Source: Oceanospirillum multiglobuliferum (lineage in GTDB: Bacteria > Pseudomonadota > Gammaproteobacteria > Pseudomonadales > Halomonadaceae). From it: a DNA stretch of 64,000 nt. A model generated the notes under the pieces. That model did no database searches. It was not told the origin of the DNA and saw only the letters and a program-made list of their open reading frames with translations. Made by a program: the position numbers and the translations under genes. This document shows, piece by piece, positions 46,639 to 55,553 of the stretch. How positions within the stretch are numbered: position 1 is the stretch's first letter; each line of letters begins with the position of its first letter. The stretch spans positions 62,001-126,000 of the forward strand of contig NZ_FUXG01000005.1 of assembly GCF_900167095.1 (NCBI RefSeq). The letters are read 5' to 3'.

Positions 46639-46720
46639 AATCTTTCCCCTTTATGCATTGTTACAAAGCAGAGCAATAGATAACGATAAACAAGAGACAA
46701 AAGCGGGGTTGAGTTGATGT

Positions 46721-46987
46721 CTACTGGCCCGCTTTTTCGATTGCGCTCTGCCAAAGTGTCATTATTTGCTTTTGGTCATTAATGCTTAACTTGTCATCAG
46801 CAAATACTTGTTCTAGCCAGTCTGTGAAGCATTGATCGAAATGTGGCTGTGGCTCGACATACTCTGCTACTAGTGTCAGTTGAGGAATAAGGTAGCCTAA
46901 GGCAAATAGCTCATCCTCCGCTGCTGATTTTTCCATCTCTCTTAGTATATGGCTGAGTTTGTCTGCGCGCTCGATAAAAGAGTCCAT
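46721..46987 (-). CDS. yfcL: YfcL family protein
   Basis: The 88-residue acidic protein has AAEDELFALGYLIPQLTLVA and LSINDQKQIMTLWQSAIEKA, matching the pattern of the small YfcL family of unknown function. It is predicted cytosolic and all-helical. It lies 82 bp upstream of ppnN on the same strand. Confidence 0.75.
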   Translation of the reverse strand: MDSFIERADKLSHILREMEKSAAEDELFALGYLIPQLTLVAEYVEPQPHFDQCFTDWLEQVFADDKLSINDQKQIMTLWQSAIEKAGQ

Positions 46988-47411
46988 TTGATAACCTACT
47001 GTTTCAAAACATATTTACTGATTTCTTATATGACATCAGCTGCGCGTAATGCGCAAGTGAAAATGCAATAAAGTAGAGTATTTTTGTCGGGATAGTCCAT
47101 TGGTCTAATGTGTTTGGAGCGCTTTTAACATTGCTTATCAAGATGATCAAAAAGGCCCTTTTTAGCTAACCCCTTAATACGCCTAGCCTTCCAGTCGGTA
47201 GATAGATTAATGACTTGTAAGTCATTGATTTTTAAGTGCTGATAGTGACTTTTCAGTCACTCGGCTACCTTGCTAAGGTCTAATATGCTGCATGTGCGAA
47301 AAAAAGTTAAAACGCTAGGGCTCATTTATAGTCGAAAAAAAGATAACCATAAATCGACAGCATAGATGAGCAGATGGACCAAAAAAATAAACTGAATTGA
47401 CAGGTGCTACT
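46988..47411. other. Intergenic region with two small hairpins upstream of the permease
   Basis: Two perfect inverted repeats stand close together: AATGACTT/AAGTCATT (47209-47216 with 47219-47226) and AGTGACT/AGTCACT (47244-47250 with 47255-47261). Both carry the TGACT core, so they could be operator sites or leader hairpins for the permease gene. No promoter or RNA family is recognised, and it is not a tRNA. Confidence 0.35.
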
Positions 47412-48788
47412 GTGCTAATAAAACGCAACCACGGTGATGAACATCCGTATTGGCCTGCGGGGCCATTTAAAATCCGTTTACCATTTATTCACTATCGCTG
47501 GGAAATGGCAGAAACGATCCAAGGTATGGTGATGTTCGTGGTCAGTATGGCCATGATCCCGCTATTGCAAAAATATCTCGGTTTACCTTACGACGTGGCG
47601 CTAGCTTATGTTGTTATTTGTGGTATTGGCTTTATGCTGCCTAACCTGTTGGGTGTGCCTTTTGTTCCGGGATGGATTACACCTGCAATTCCTGTAGTAC
47701 TTCTGTTTGTTGGGCAGTTTGAACCAGGTCCTGATGCGATTCGTGCATTGGTGGCATTACAGTTGATGGTGACTGCGGTATTCCTGTTCATGGGTGTGAC
47801 TCGCTTAGGTTCTAAGCTGGTGAACAGCATTCCTGATTCGATCAAGGCTGGTATTCTGCTGGGTGCAGGTATTGCTGCGATTACGGGTGAAGTAAGTTCA
47901 GGTGGTCGTGCTTTTAATACACCGATCTCTCTGGGTATTGGTGGTCTGATCACTGCTTATGTTTTGTTCTCTCTGTCATTCCGTGATTGGGTGGAAAAAC
48001 ACCGCTGGGCGAAGATCACTGCAGGTTATGGCATGGTGCCAGGTATGCTGATTGCGATGGCGATCGGCTGGGGTGTCGGCGAATACAAACTTCCAGACGT
48101 GCAGTTTGGTATCTCTTCTCCAAACTTTGCAGCTATCTGGGACTACCTACCCTTTACTTTGGGGATGCCGGGTATTGATCTGATGATCGCGGCAATTCCA
48201 ACGGCTATTATCGCGTACATCATTGCGTTTGGTGACATTATTGTCGGTCAGAGTTTGATGAGTCGTGTTGACCATCTGCGTCCTGATGAGAAAATTGAGG
48301 TTGACGTTGATCGTGTGCACCTTGTAACAGGTATCCGTAACCTGATGCACTCATTCTTTGCACCTTACCCAGGTTTGGCGGGTCCTTTGTTTACAGGTGC
48401 AATGGCGACAATTGCTGAGCGTTATCGCTACGGTCGCAGTGCGATGGACACTATCTACTCTGGTGCAGGTGTATTCTGGATTGTTGGCTTTATCGCACTG
48501 TTTGTACTGCCGTTGATTACACTGTTTAAGCCTGTATTGCCGATTGCGTTGTCGATTACGCTGCTGATTACTGGTTATCTGTGTATTGCAGTTGCAGTTG
48601 AGCAGATCGACAATGCGACCTCTATGGGTGTTGCTGGTTTAATGGGTGTTGTGCTGGCTGTGCATGGCGCTGCTTGGGGTCTGGGTACAGGTCTAGTGTT
48701 GTACTTCTTGATTGAGTACCGCGGCAAGAAAAAGGCAAAAGCAGACGAGCCAATTCATGTGAAAGAAGACGCTAAAGCAGTAGATTAA
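47412..48788 (+). CDS. NCS2-like (xanthine/uracil permease superfamily) membrane transporter
   Basis: The protein of about 458 residues has 12 or more membrane helices, with YDVALAYVVICGIGFMLPNLLGVPFVPGWITPAIPVVLL near the start and SIPDSIKAGILLGAGIAAITGEV in the middle. A conserved segment IAFGDIIVGQSLMSRVDHLRPDEKIEVDVDRVH follows. This looks like a divergent nucleobase-transporter-fold family, and the substrate is not known to me. I chose GTG 47412, with AGGTG 5 nt upstream, over TTG 47397. A charged C-terminal tail (KKKAKADEP) ends the protein. Confidence 0.75.
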   Translation: MLIKRNHGDEHPYWPAGPFKIRLPFIHYRWEMAETIQGMVMFVVSMAMIPLLQKYLGLPYDVALAYVVICGIGFMLPNLLGVPFVPGWITPAIPVVLLFVGQFEPGPDAIRALVALQLMVTAVFLFMGVTRLGSKLVNSIPDSIKAGILLGAGIAAITGEVSSGGRAFNTPISLGIGGLITAYVLFSLSFRDWVEKHRWAKITAGYGMVPGMLIAMAIGWGVGEYKLPDVQFGISSPNFAAIWDYLPFTLGMPGIDLMIAAIPTAIIAYIIAFGDIIVGQSLMSRVDHLRPDEKIEVDVDRVHLVTGIRNLMHSFFAPYPGLAGPLFTGAMATIAERYRYGRSAMDTIYSGAGVFWIVGFIALFVLPLITLFKPVLPIALSITLLITGYLCIAVAVEQIDNATSMGVAGLMGVVLAVHGAAWGLGTGLVLYFLIEYRGKKKAKADEPIHVKEDAKAVD

Positions 48789-48815
48789 TACTGCGAAAAA
48801 TGTTTGATATATTTA

Positions 48816-48850
48816 TGGCCCTCTTGTGAAAGCAAGGGGGCCTTTTGTTT
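48816..48850 (+). terminator. Intrinsic terminator after the NCS2-like permease
   Basis: A GGCCC-C-TTG stem with CAAG-G-GGGCC closes around TGAAAG (48817-48842) and is followed by TTTTGTTTT. Confidence 0.85.
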
Positions 48851-48890
48851 TCTAGGAGTAGGCTTAGAGCTTCCAATCTCTAAGATATGT

Positions 48891-48925
48891 AAAAATGCCG
48901 CAATTGCAGCTGGTGCAGTCGCGGC
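48891..48925 (-). terminator. Probable terminator of csiV
   Basis: An imperfect stem GCCGC/GCGGC (48897-48901 with 48921-48925), with inner TGCA/TGCA pairing, is followed on the minus strand by TTTTT (48891-48895). It lies 16 nt after the csiV stop. Confidence 0.6.
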
Positions 48926-48940
48926 GTGAAGAGCGCATCT

Positions 48941-49837
48941 TTAATTCAGTTTTTCTGTGATTTTGTAAGGTGTCATCTGGATTAAAATGCCATAACGAGG
49001 GTTGTCAATGTAGTGAAGTTCTCCGCTACGCATCTTGCGAGACTGCTTTAGTGCAATAACCTGTTTTGTTTGGAACTGACGCACGCCTAGTGATGAAAGC
49101 GCTATGCTAGGTGCAATGTTACCGTTAGATAAGTTCAAGCTTGAAGCTGATTCTGTGTAGGCAGGGAGTGAGGTTTGTCGCTCTGTTTGTATGGGCTCAA
49201 ACTCGGATAAATACAGCTGTGTTTCAATGTGCAAGTAGCGTGCGACAGAGAGTTGAATAGTACCGTCTAATTCGTAAAAGCCGTCATACTGTTCTCCGCC
49301 TTGAATTCGTATCGGCAGACTCTCTGTTTTCTCGTTCATCGGCATATGCCATGCTTGATGGTAGAGTATTCTAAAGTCATTTCTGCGTGACAGTTTTCTT
49401 TGTTGTGATGTCAGTTGAAAACGTCCGGGATTATATAAAAAGCGATCGGGCCATAAACCTTGTTGCAAATCGTTAAGCTGCGCTAAATCAAGGTTGTTTT
49501 CATCCGCTATAGGTGTGCCTTTAACATCTAATGTCGGACTTTCAGCGTTATTAGACGGGGCCGCCAAACGAATTTTATTAGCATTTCTTAAACGGGCTGC
49601 CATGCTGTTTACAGCAGAATCAGGGTAAAGCACTAGATATTTATCCGGTAGCTCAACTTGTGTTTCTTCAGGCCATTTTTCTGATTGCTCGGTATCTGTT
49701 TTTTCATAGCTGAAAACAATCATTTCTACGCTGTAGCGACGACCTTGATTGTCAGCTTGAGCCAAAGGGCTAATAACGCTAACGATAGCAGTAGTCAGCA
49801 AGGTTGTTTGAATCAGTTTTATCATGGGTTTCATCAA
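48941..49837 (-). CDS. csiV: CsiV family peptidoglycan-binding protein
   Basis: The 298-residue protein has a signal peptide (ending PLAQA, about residue 28). It then reads RRYSVEMIVFSYEKTD, the opening of CsiV-type proteins, and ends with LHYIDNPRYGILIQMTPY. In Vibrio the CsiV protein activates a periplasmic muramidase; transfer of that role here is inference. It follows mfd by 26 nt, the usual position, and is probably cotranscribed. Confidence 0.85.
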   Translation of the reverse strand: MMKPMIKLIQTTLLTTAIVSVISPLAQADNQGRRYSVEMIVFSYEKTDTEQSEKWPEETQVELPDKYLVLYPDSAVNSMAARLRNANKIRLAAPSNNAESPTLDVKGTPIADENNLDLAQLNDLQQGLWPDRFLYNPGRFQLTSQQRKLSRRNDFRILYHQAWHMPMNEKTESLPIRIQGGEQYDGFYELDGTIQLSVARYLHIETQLYLSEFEPIQTERQTSLPAYTESASSLNLSNGNIAPSIALSSLGVRQFQTKQVIALKQSRKMRSGELHYIDNPRYGILIQMTPYKITEKLN

Positions 49838-49863
49838 ATCTAAACTTAACCTGTATCAGGTTG

Positions 49864-52800
49864 TTAGTGAGTGCTCAGCTTATCCAGTAGCGCTTCGATA
49901 ACACTGAATCGTCGCTCGGCTTGGTTCATTAAGTCGGTAAATCGCAGTTTGTTTGCACCTTCCAAGCGATAACGGCTAGGCGCTGACTGTATCATCTTAA
50001 CAATAGCCAGTGGCTCTACTTTTGTATCTGGCGCAAATTCTAGAGAGCCCATATCTGAACCGCAATCAATTCTGGTAATCCCCAGCGACTCAGCGCGAAG
50101 CTTAAGGGCTGTTTGATTGAACAGGTTTTTAGTCGGTTCTGGCAATAAACCAAAGCGATCTATCATTTCTACCTGTAACTCTTTTAGGTCCCGATCATCT
50201 TTCGCATTGGCAATACGTTTGTACATCACTAAACGGCTATGGACTTCAGGTAGATAGTCTTCGGGAATAAGTGCAGGGATACGCAGATTGACTTCTATGC
50301 CTCGTTGTAATGGTTTATCCAAATCTGGTGTTTTGCCTTGTTTGATGGCTTGTACGGCTTTGTCGAGCATCTCCATATACAAGCTATAACCCACTTGCTC
50401 CATCTGGCCACTTTGGCCTTCGCCTAATAACTCACCTGCACCGCGAATCTCCATGTCATGGGTTGCCAGTGTGAAGCCAGCACCTAGGTCTTCGGCCATT
50501 GAAATGGCTTCAAGGCGTTTTTCGGCATCAGGTGTGAGCTTTTTGCCTTCAGGGGTCATGAGGTAGGCATAAGCTTGGTGGTGTGATCGACCAACGCGGC
50601 CGCGCAGTTGGTGTAGTTGTGCTAAGCCGAATTTATCTGCGCGTTCTATAATAATGGTGTTGGCGCTAGGAATATCGATGCCCGTTTCAATAATAGTGGA
50701 GCAAACCAGTACATTAAAACGTTTATGATAAAAGTCTGACATCAGCTGTTCCAGCTGGCGTTCTGGCATCTGACCATGTGCTACACCAATGCGCGCTTCT
50801 GGAATTAATACCCTTAAATCTTCGGCTGTATTCTCGATTGTCTTAACTTCATTGTGAAGAAAGTAGACTTGTCCGCCGCGCATAATTTCACGCAATACGG
50901 CTTCTTTTATTACAGCGCTGTTATGTTGGCGAACAAAGGTTTTAACCGATAAGCGCTTAGCGGGTGGCGTTGCGATAATTGAGAAATCCCGAATACCTGA
51001 CATCGCCATATTTAAGGTACGCGGAATAGGCGTTGCGGTCATGGTTAAGATATCAATTTCAGAGCGCAGAGATTTGAGCTTTTCTTTTTGCTGTACACCA
51101 AAGCGGTGCTCCTCATCTATGATGAGTAAGCCAATGTCTTTGAAGTTGAGTTCTTTTTGCAGCAATTTATGCGTGCCAATGATGATATCCGCTCGGCCGT
51201 TTTCAATGTTTTCTAAAACTACTTTCTGTTCTTTGGCTGATTTAAAGCGCGATAACACTTCAACCTGTACAGGCCAGTCTGCAAAACGATCACGGAAGTT
51301 TTCATAATGTTGCTGAGCTAGCAGCGTCGTCGGCACTAAAATGGCCACTTGTTTGCTGCTTTGTACGGCAATAAATGTGGCACGCATCGCTACTTCTGTT
51401 TTACCAAAGCCCACATCGCCACAGATCACACGATCCATTGGCTGTTTTGCGATCATGTCCTGCACAACAGCTTGAATAGCGGCCATCTGGTCGGGTGTCT
51501 CTTCGAAAGGGAAACCTGCAGAGAACGCCTCGTAAGAGAGGTCTGGTTCTGTATGGGCGAAACCTTTTTTAGCAGCCCGACGAGCATAAATATCGAGCAG
51601 TTCAGCAGCAGTATCGCGAATTTTTTCTGCTGTTTTGCGTTTGGCTTTTTCCCACTGTTCTGAGCCTAAACGATGTAGCGGTGCATTGTTGTCACCTGCA
51701 CCCGAGTAGCGTGAAATCAGGTGTAAAGCGCTGACAGGCACGTAAAGCTTTGCGCCGTCGGCATATTCAAGGGTTAAGAACTCTGCCTTCTGTTTGTCTA
51801 TTTCGAGCACCTGCAAACCAAGGTAGCGCCCTACACCGTGATCGATATGAACAACAGGCGCGCCCTCTTGTAGCTCTGTTAAGCTGCGAATGGTGTATTC
51901 ACCAATATCGGTAGCTTTTTGGCGGCGACGGCTTTGGAATACACGTTGGCCAAATAGCTGGCTTTCGCTGATCAGTGTTAGCGCAGGCTCAGTGCAGTGA
52001 ATCCCCGTCTGTAAGGGGGCAATGGTGATGCCTGTTACAGCATGATCTGCGATATAGCTTTGCCATGTGTCAAACGTTTTCGGGCGGATATTGATGCGAG
52101 CCAGTAACTCTATCAGGGCTTCACGTCTGCCTGCCGATTCGGCACAAAACAGCACCCTGCCACTGAACTGTTTAAGATACTGTTGTAATTTATGCAGTGG
52201 CGCATCTTGTTTGGCCTCAATACTAAGCTCAGGCGCTGGCTGGAATGCAAGGTTGCTGCGCCCTGCTTTTTCTTCAATGCTTGCTGCGTAAGTTTGAATG
52301 CGCGCAAAGCTTTTTAGACGTGAAAAAAGCTTTTCTATGGGTAGAAACAGTTGTTGCGGAGGCAAAATCGGTCGCTGAATATCATAGCGACGGTCTTCGT
52401 AACGGCGTTCGATTTCATGCCAAAAAGCTCTAGCTGCATCTTCTAGGCCTGCGCTGGTGACCAGAAGGGTTTGCTCTGGAAGATAGGTAAAAATATCCGC
52501 TGTGTCAGTAAAAAATAGCGGTAGGTAATACTCTAAGCCTGGTGATGCAATGCCTTTGCTAACATCTTGATAGATCGGGCACTGTTTGAAATCTATATCA
52601 AATTGCGCTTGAAACTGTTGCTTAAACTGTTTGATGCCATTGCTATCTAATGGGTATTCCTGTGCAGGTAAAATACGCACTTCGTTAATTTTATCTTCTG
52701 AGCGCTGTGTTTCAGGATCAAAGGTGCGTAATGTTTCAATCTCGTTGTCGAAAAGATCTATGCGAATAGGTTGGTCTGCACCCATCGGAAATAGATCCAT

Positions 52801-53313
52801 GAGCGCGCCGCGTAAAGCGAACTCACCATGATGATATACATTATCAACGCAGTGATAGCCTGCTTGCTCAAGCTGGTTGCGCACTTTTAATGGGTCAAAT
52901 ACTTGCCCTGCTTTTAATAGAAAAGTTGAGCCTGCAACATAGGATGCAGGTGCTAAGCGTTGAATAAGTGTAGACGCAGGAGCAACCAGCACACCTTGGT
53001 TTAGGTGTGGTAACTGGAATAAGACTTTCAAGCGCTCAGAGATAATATCCTGATGTGGGGAAAACGCATCATATGGCAATGTTTCCCAGTCGGGTAAGCG
53101 CAGAGTCGGAATTGTTTTGGGCAGGAAGAATGTCAGTAACTCAACTAGTTGCTCGGCATCATTTTGGCTATCGGCAACAACAAAAAGTAACCCATTATGT
53201 TGTTGGGCTAAGGCTGCAATTGAAAGGGCTAAAGCGTCGCCAGAAAGATTACCCCAATGCTTAATATCGCCATCTTTTTTGGGGATGCTGCTGCTTTGAA
53301 GCTGCAAATACAT
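49864..53313 (-). CDS. mfd: Transcription-repair coupling factor
   Basis: This 1149-residue protein has UvrB-like N-terminal domains and the RNA-polymerase-interaction domain (VVHIDHGVGRYLGLQVLEIDKQKAEFLTLEY). It has RecG-like helicase motors with Walker A GDVGFGKTEVAMRA, DEEHRFG box and TATPIPRTL. The TRG motif and C-terminal D7 domain complete it. Mfd removes stalled RNA polymerase and recruits UvrA to lesions on the transcribed strand. Length is normal. It heads the mfd-csiV unit, divergent from the GAPDH gene. Confidence 0.97.
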   Translation of the reverse strand: MYLQLQSSSIPKKDGDIKHWGNLSGDALALSIAALAQQHNGLLFVVADSQNDAEQLVELLTFFLPKTIPTLRLPDWETLPYDAFSPHQDIISERLKVLFQLPHLNQGVLVAPASTLIQRLAPASYVAGSTFLLKAGQVFDPLKVRNQLEQAGYHCVDNVYHHGEFALRGALMDLFPMGADQPIRIDLFDNEIETLRTFDPETQRSEDKINEVRILPAQEYPLDSNGIKQFKQQFQAQFDIDFKQCPIYQDVSKGIASPGLEYYLPLFFTDTADIFTYLPEQTLLVTSAGLEDAARAFWHEIERRYEDRRYDIQRPILPPQQLFLPIEKLFSRLKSFARIQTYAASIEEKAGRSNLAFQPAPELSIEAKQDAPLHKLQQYLKQFSGRVLFCAESAGRREALIELLARINIRPKTFDTWQSYIADHAVTGITIAPLQTGIHCTEPALTLISESQLFGQRVFQSRRRQKATDIGEYTIRSLTELQEGAPVVHIDHGVGRYLGLQVLEIDKQKAEFLTLEYADGAKLYVPVSALHLISRYSGAGDNNAPLHRLGSEQWEKAKRKTAEKIRDTAAELLDIYARRAAKKGFAHTEPDLSYEAFSAGFPFEETPDQMAAIQAVVQDMIAKQPMDRVICGDVGFGKTEVAMRATFIAVQSSKQVAILVPTTLLAQQHYENFRDRFADWPVQVEVLSRFKSAKEQKVVLENIENGRADIIIGTHKLLQKELNFKDIGLLIIDEEHRFGVQQKEKLKSLRSEIDILTMTATPIPRTLNMAMSGIRDFSIIATPPAKRLSVKTFVRQHNSAVIKEAVLREIMRGGQVYFLHNEVKTIENTAEDLRVLIPEARIGVAHGQMPERQLEQLMSDFYHKRFNVLVCSTIIETGIDIPSANTIIIERADKFGLAQLHQLRGRVGRSHHQAYAYLMTPEGKKLTPDAEKRLEAISMAEDLGAGFTLATHDMEIRGAGELLGEGQSGQMEQVGYSLYMEMLDKAVQAIKQGKTPDLDKPLQRGIEVNLRIPALIPEDYLPEVHSRLVMYKRIANAKDDRDLKELQVEMIDRFGLLPEPTKNLFNQTALKLRAESLGITRIDCGSDMGSLEFAPDTKVEPLAIVKMIQSAPSRYRLEGANKLRFTDLMNQAERRFSVIEALLDKLSTH

Positions 53314-53710
53314 GATATTGTTCCATATTCCTGTTTGGAAAGCCTTAAATGCTCAAGCTGGCTTTAAGTTGTCTGTATCGTTCGTATGCTGAGCGCTTGA
53401 TTAGAGTTGCTAAGTCTAAGGGTTCGGTTGGCAATGTAAAATAGTGAATGTTGTTTGCAACCTTTTTTAACTGTTTTTTTGAACAGCTCTTTGGGGCGGG
53501 AGCTTTATTTTAAATAGGTATAGCCTCCAAACTACTTCTTAGGTATAGGCGTCTTTTGGGTATTTTAGCTGTGTAGTCAGGCGTCTAAATAGACTTTCGC
53601 CGTAAATTAAGCATAAAAGTGACGTTAAAATTTGCCTCTTGCGCATTCAGCTTCCATAATACGGGCGCATTTTTTCGGTTGATATTGTTCTGATTAAAGT
53701 GAGGCCACAC
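53314..53710 (+). promoter_or_regulatory. Divergent mfd/GAPDH region with a predicted GAPDH promoter
   Basis: TTGCCT (53632-53637) and CATAAT (53655-53660) are 17 nt apart and lie about 50 bp before the GAPDH start. They match 4 and 5 of 6 consensus bases. The start site would be near 53667. The remaining AT-rich spacer upstream of mfd shows no other clear site, and I saw no HexR-type palindrome. Confidence 0.5.
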
Positions 53711-55159
53711 GTGAGTCAAGAAATGTTAGATAACTGTTTCCAAGATTGGCAGGAGCGCGAAGCTCTGGCTGAAGCCATGATCCCGCTGATCGGTCAGTTG
53801 TATCGTAAAAACAATGTGGTGACATCATTGTATGGCCGCGCGATGGTCAATCAGTCGGTAATCCGTATTCTGAAAGATCACCGCTTTGTTCGTCAGGTAG
53901 AAGGCACTGAGCTTTCTGTGCGCGATACATTCCCAATCGTTGAAATTCTATCTCGCCTGAACTTGGGTCCAGCTCATGTTGATATTGGTAAGCTGGCTGT
54001 TAAGTTCAAATCAGAAGGTGCGGCGGATCTAGAAGCCTTTATTCGTGCAGAGCTAGCGGCCTCTATTGATCAGCATACGCCTGATAGTAATTCAAAAAGC
54101 AAAGATGTTGTGCTGTACGGTTTTGGTCGTATCGGACGTCTTTTAGCTCGTATCCTAGTTGAGAAAGCAGGTGGCGGAAGCTTACTGCGTCTGCGTGCAA
54201 TTGTTGTGCGTGGCGGTAAAGCAGGCGATCTGCAGAAGCGTGCAAGCTTGTTGCGTCGTGACTCTGTGCACGGCTCATTCCAAGGTACGATTACAGTTGA
54301 TGAAGAGGCAAAAGCGCTGATCATTAACGGTAACTATGTACAAGTGATCTATGCCAACTCTCCAGCGGAAGTGGATTACACCAAATACGGTATCAACGAT
54401 GCTGTAGTGGTTGATAACACGGGTATGTGGCGTGATGCGGAAGGCCTAGGTCAGCACTTGGCTTGCAATGGTGCTTCTCGCGTATTGTTAACTGCTCCGG
54501 GTAAAGGCGATATCAAAAATATCGTACACGGCATCAACAGTGACTCTATTGAAGAGACTGATAAAATTTTGTCAGCCGCTTCTTGTACCACCAACGCAAT
54601 CGTACCTGTGCTGAAAGCAATTACCGACAAGTATGGTATTGAGCACGGCCACGTTGAAACAGTGCATGCGTTTACTAACGACCAGAACTTGATCGATAAC
54701 TTCCATAAGGCGTCTCGTCGCGGTCGTGCTGCGCCATTAAATATGGTGATCACGGAAACAGGTGCTGCATCTGCTGCGGCTAAGGCATTGCCTTCTCTGA
54801 AGGGTAAACTGACAGGTAACGCGATTCGTGTACCAACGCCAAATGTGTCTATGGCGATCTTGAATCTGACGCTAACCAACGGTACTACTGTTGAGGAAGT
54901 GAATGATTATCTGCGTGATGTATCTTTGCACTCTGGTTTGCAAAAGCAGATTGATTACATTAAGTCTCAAGAAGTAGTGTCTTCTGACTTCGTGGGTAAC
55001 CGTCACGCAGGTATTGTAGATGGTGAAGCCACTATTGCTAACGGCAAGCAAGTTGTACTTTATGTTTGGTACGATAACGAGTTTGGCTATAGCTGTCAGG
55101 TTGTGCGTATTCTGCAACAGATGTCTAATGTTCAGTTTCAGCACTATCCGGCCCGTTAA
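53711..55159 (+). CDS. Glyceraldehyde-3-phosphate dehydrogenase, long form
   Basis: The protein of about 482 residues carries a complete GAPDH: NAD motif YGFGRIGRLLARIL near residue 140, active-site ILSAASCTTNAIVPVL, and the C-terminal WYDNEFGYSCQVVRIL. An extra N-terminal region of about 125 residues precedes it (MIPLIGQLYRKNNVVTSLYGRAMVN). Ordinary GAPDH is about 335 residues. This long type is known between mfd and nqr in Pseudomonas relatives. It oxidises glyceraldehyde 3-phosphate with NAD(P) and phosphate, possibly in the gluconeogenic direction (inference). I chose GTG 53711 with GAGG 6 nt upstream. Confidence 0.93.
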   Translation: MSQEMLDNCFQDWQEREALAEAMIPLIGQLYRKNNVVTSLYGRAMVNQSVIRILKDHRFVRQVEGTELSVRDTFPIVEILSRLNLGPAHVDIGKLAVKFKSEGAADLEAFIRAELAASIDQHTPDSNSKSKDVVLYGFGRIGRLLARILVEKAGGGSLLRLRAIVVRGGKAGDLQKRASLLRRDSVHGSFQGTITVDEEAKALIINGNYVQVIYANSPAEVDYTKYGINDAVVVDNTGMWRDAEGLGQHLACNGASRVLLTAPGKGDIKNIVHGINSDSIEETDKILSAASCTTNAIVPVLKAITDKYGIEHGHVETVHAFTNDQNLIDNFHKASRRGRAAPLNMVITETGAASAAAKALPSLKGKLTGNAIRVPTPNVSMAILNLTLTNGTTVEEVNDYLRDVSLHSGLQKQIDYIKSQEVVSSDFVGNRHAGIVDGEATIANGKQVVLYVWYDNEFGYSCQVVRILQQMSNVQFQHYPAR

Positions 55160-55196
55160 TTAACTCTATTATTGAGTGAGTTATCGGAAGGGTTGA

Positions 55197-55237
55197 AAAA
55201 AGCCTGCATAAGTAGTTATGCAGGCTTTTTGTTTTTT
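55197..55237 (+). terminator. Intrinsic terminator after GAPDH
   Basis: A perfect 15-bp stem (55197-55211 with 55216-55230, core AGCCTGCATAA) with a GTAG loop is followed by a long T-rich run. Confidence 0.95.
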
Positions 55238-55553
55238 TGCAGATTTTTAGAGATTTTCTTTTTCAGAATATAGTCGAACTTATCCGATAATCGCAGCAAG
55301 ATGACTTACTTATATTGCATTGCAGAAAAATAGTGCGCCTTCCTTGTGGCAAAATGTCACACCCTTCGGTGGTAATGCAGTTGTCAGGTCTTTATAATAC
55401 GTGCGATTTTGGGGAGTGGTCTTGATGGGCAGATTAAGACTCACTGAACAGTAAAGACTGTTGCAAAAATATTCTTTGGTCTAGAACTGTTCTGCTTCTG
55501 GATCGGATAAAGCTTTATTTTTCAAATAATAACTAAGTGATTGGGCGAGACGT
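55238..55553 (+). promoter_or_regulatory. Leader of the nqr operon
   Basis: This 316-bp spacer contains TATAAT (55393-55398), a good -10 with no clear -35 17 nt upstream. An inverted repeat TGTGGC-N5-GTCACA (55345-55361) ends 31 bp before it. That spacing could fit an activator site. The rest to nqrA is AT-rich without recognised structure. Confidence 0.4.

Noticed and set aside
47160-47290. tRNA gene suggested by adjacent small stems
   Set aside because: The stems do not form a cloverleaf and no T-loop or CCA-end pattern is present.
55345-55361. Standard CRP site in the nqr leader
   Set aside because: The arms are separated by one base too many for TGTGA-N6-TCACA, so it is reported only as an unassigned palindrome.
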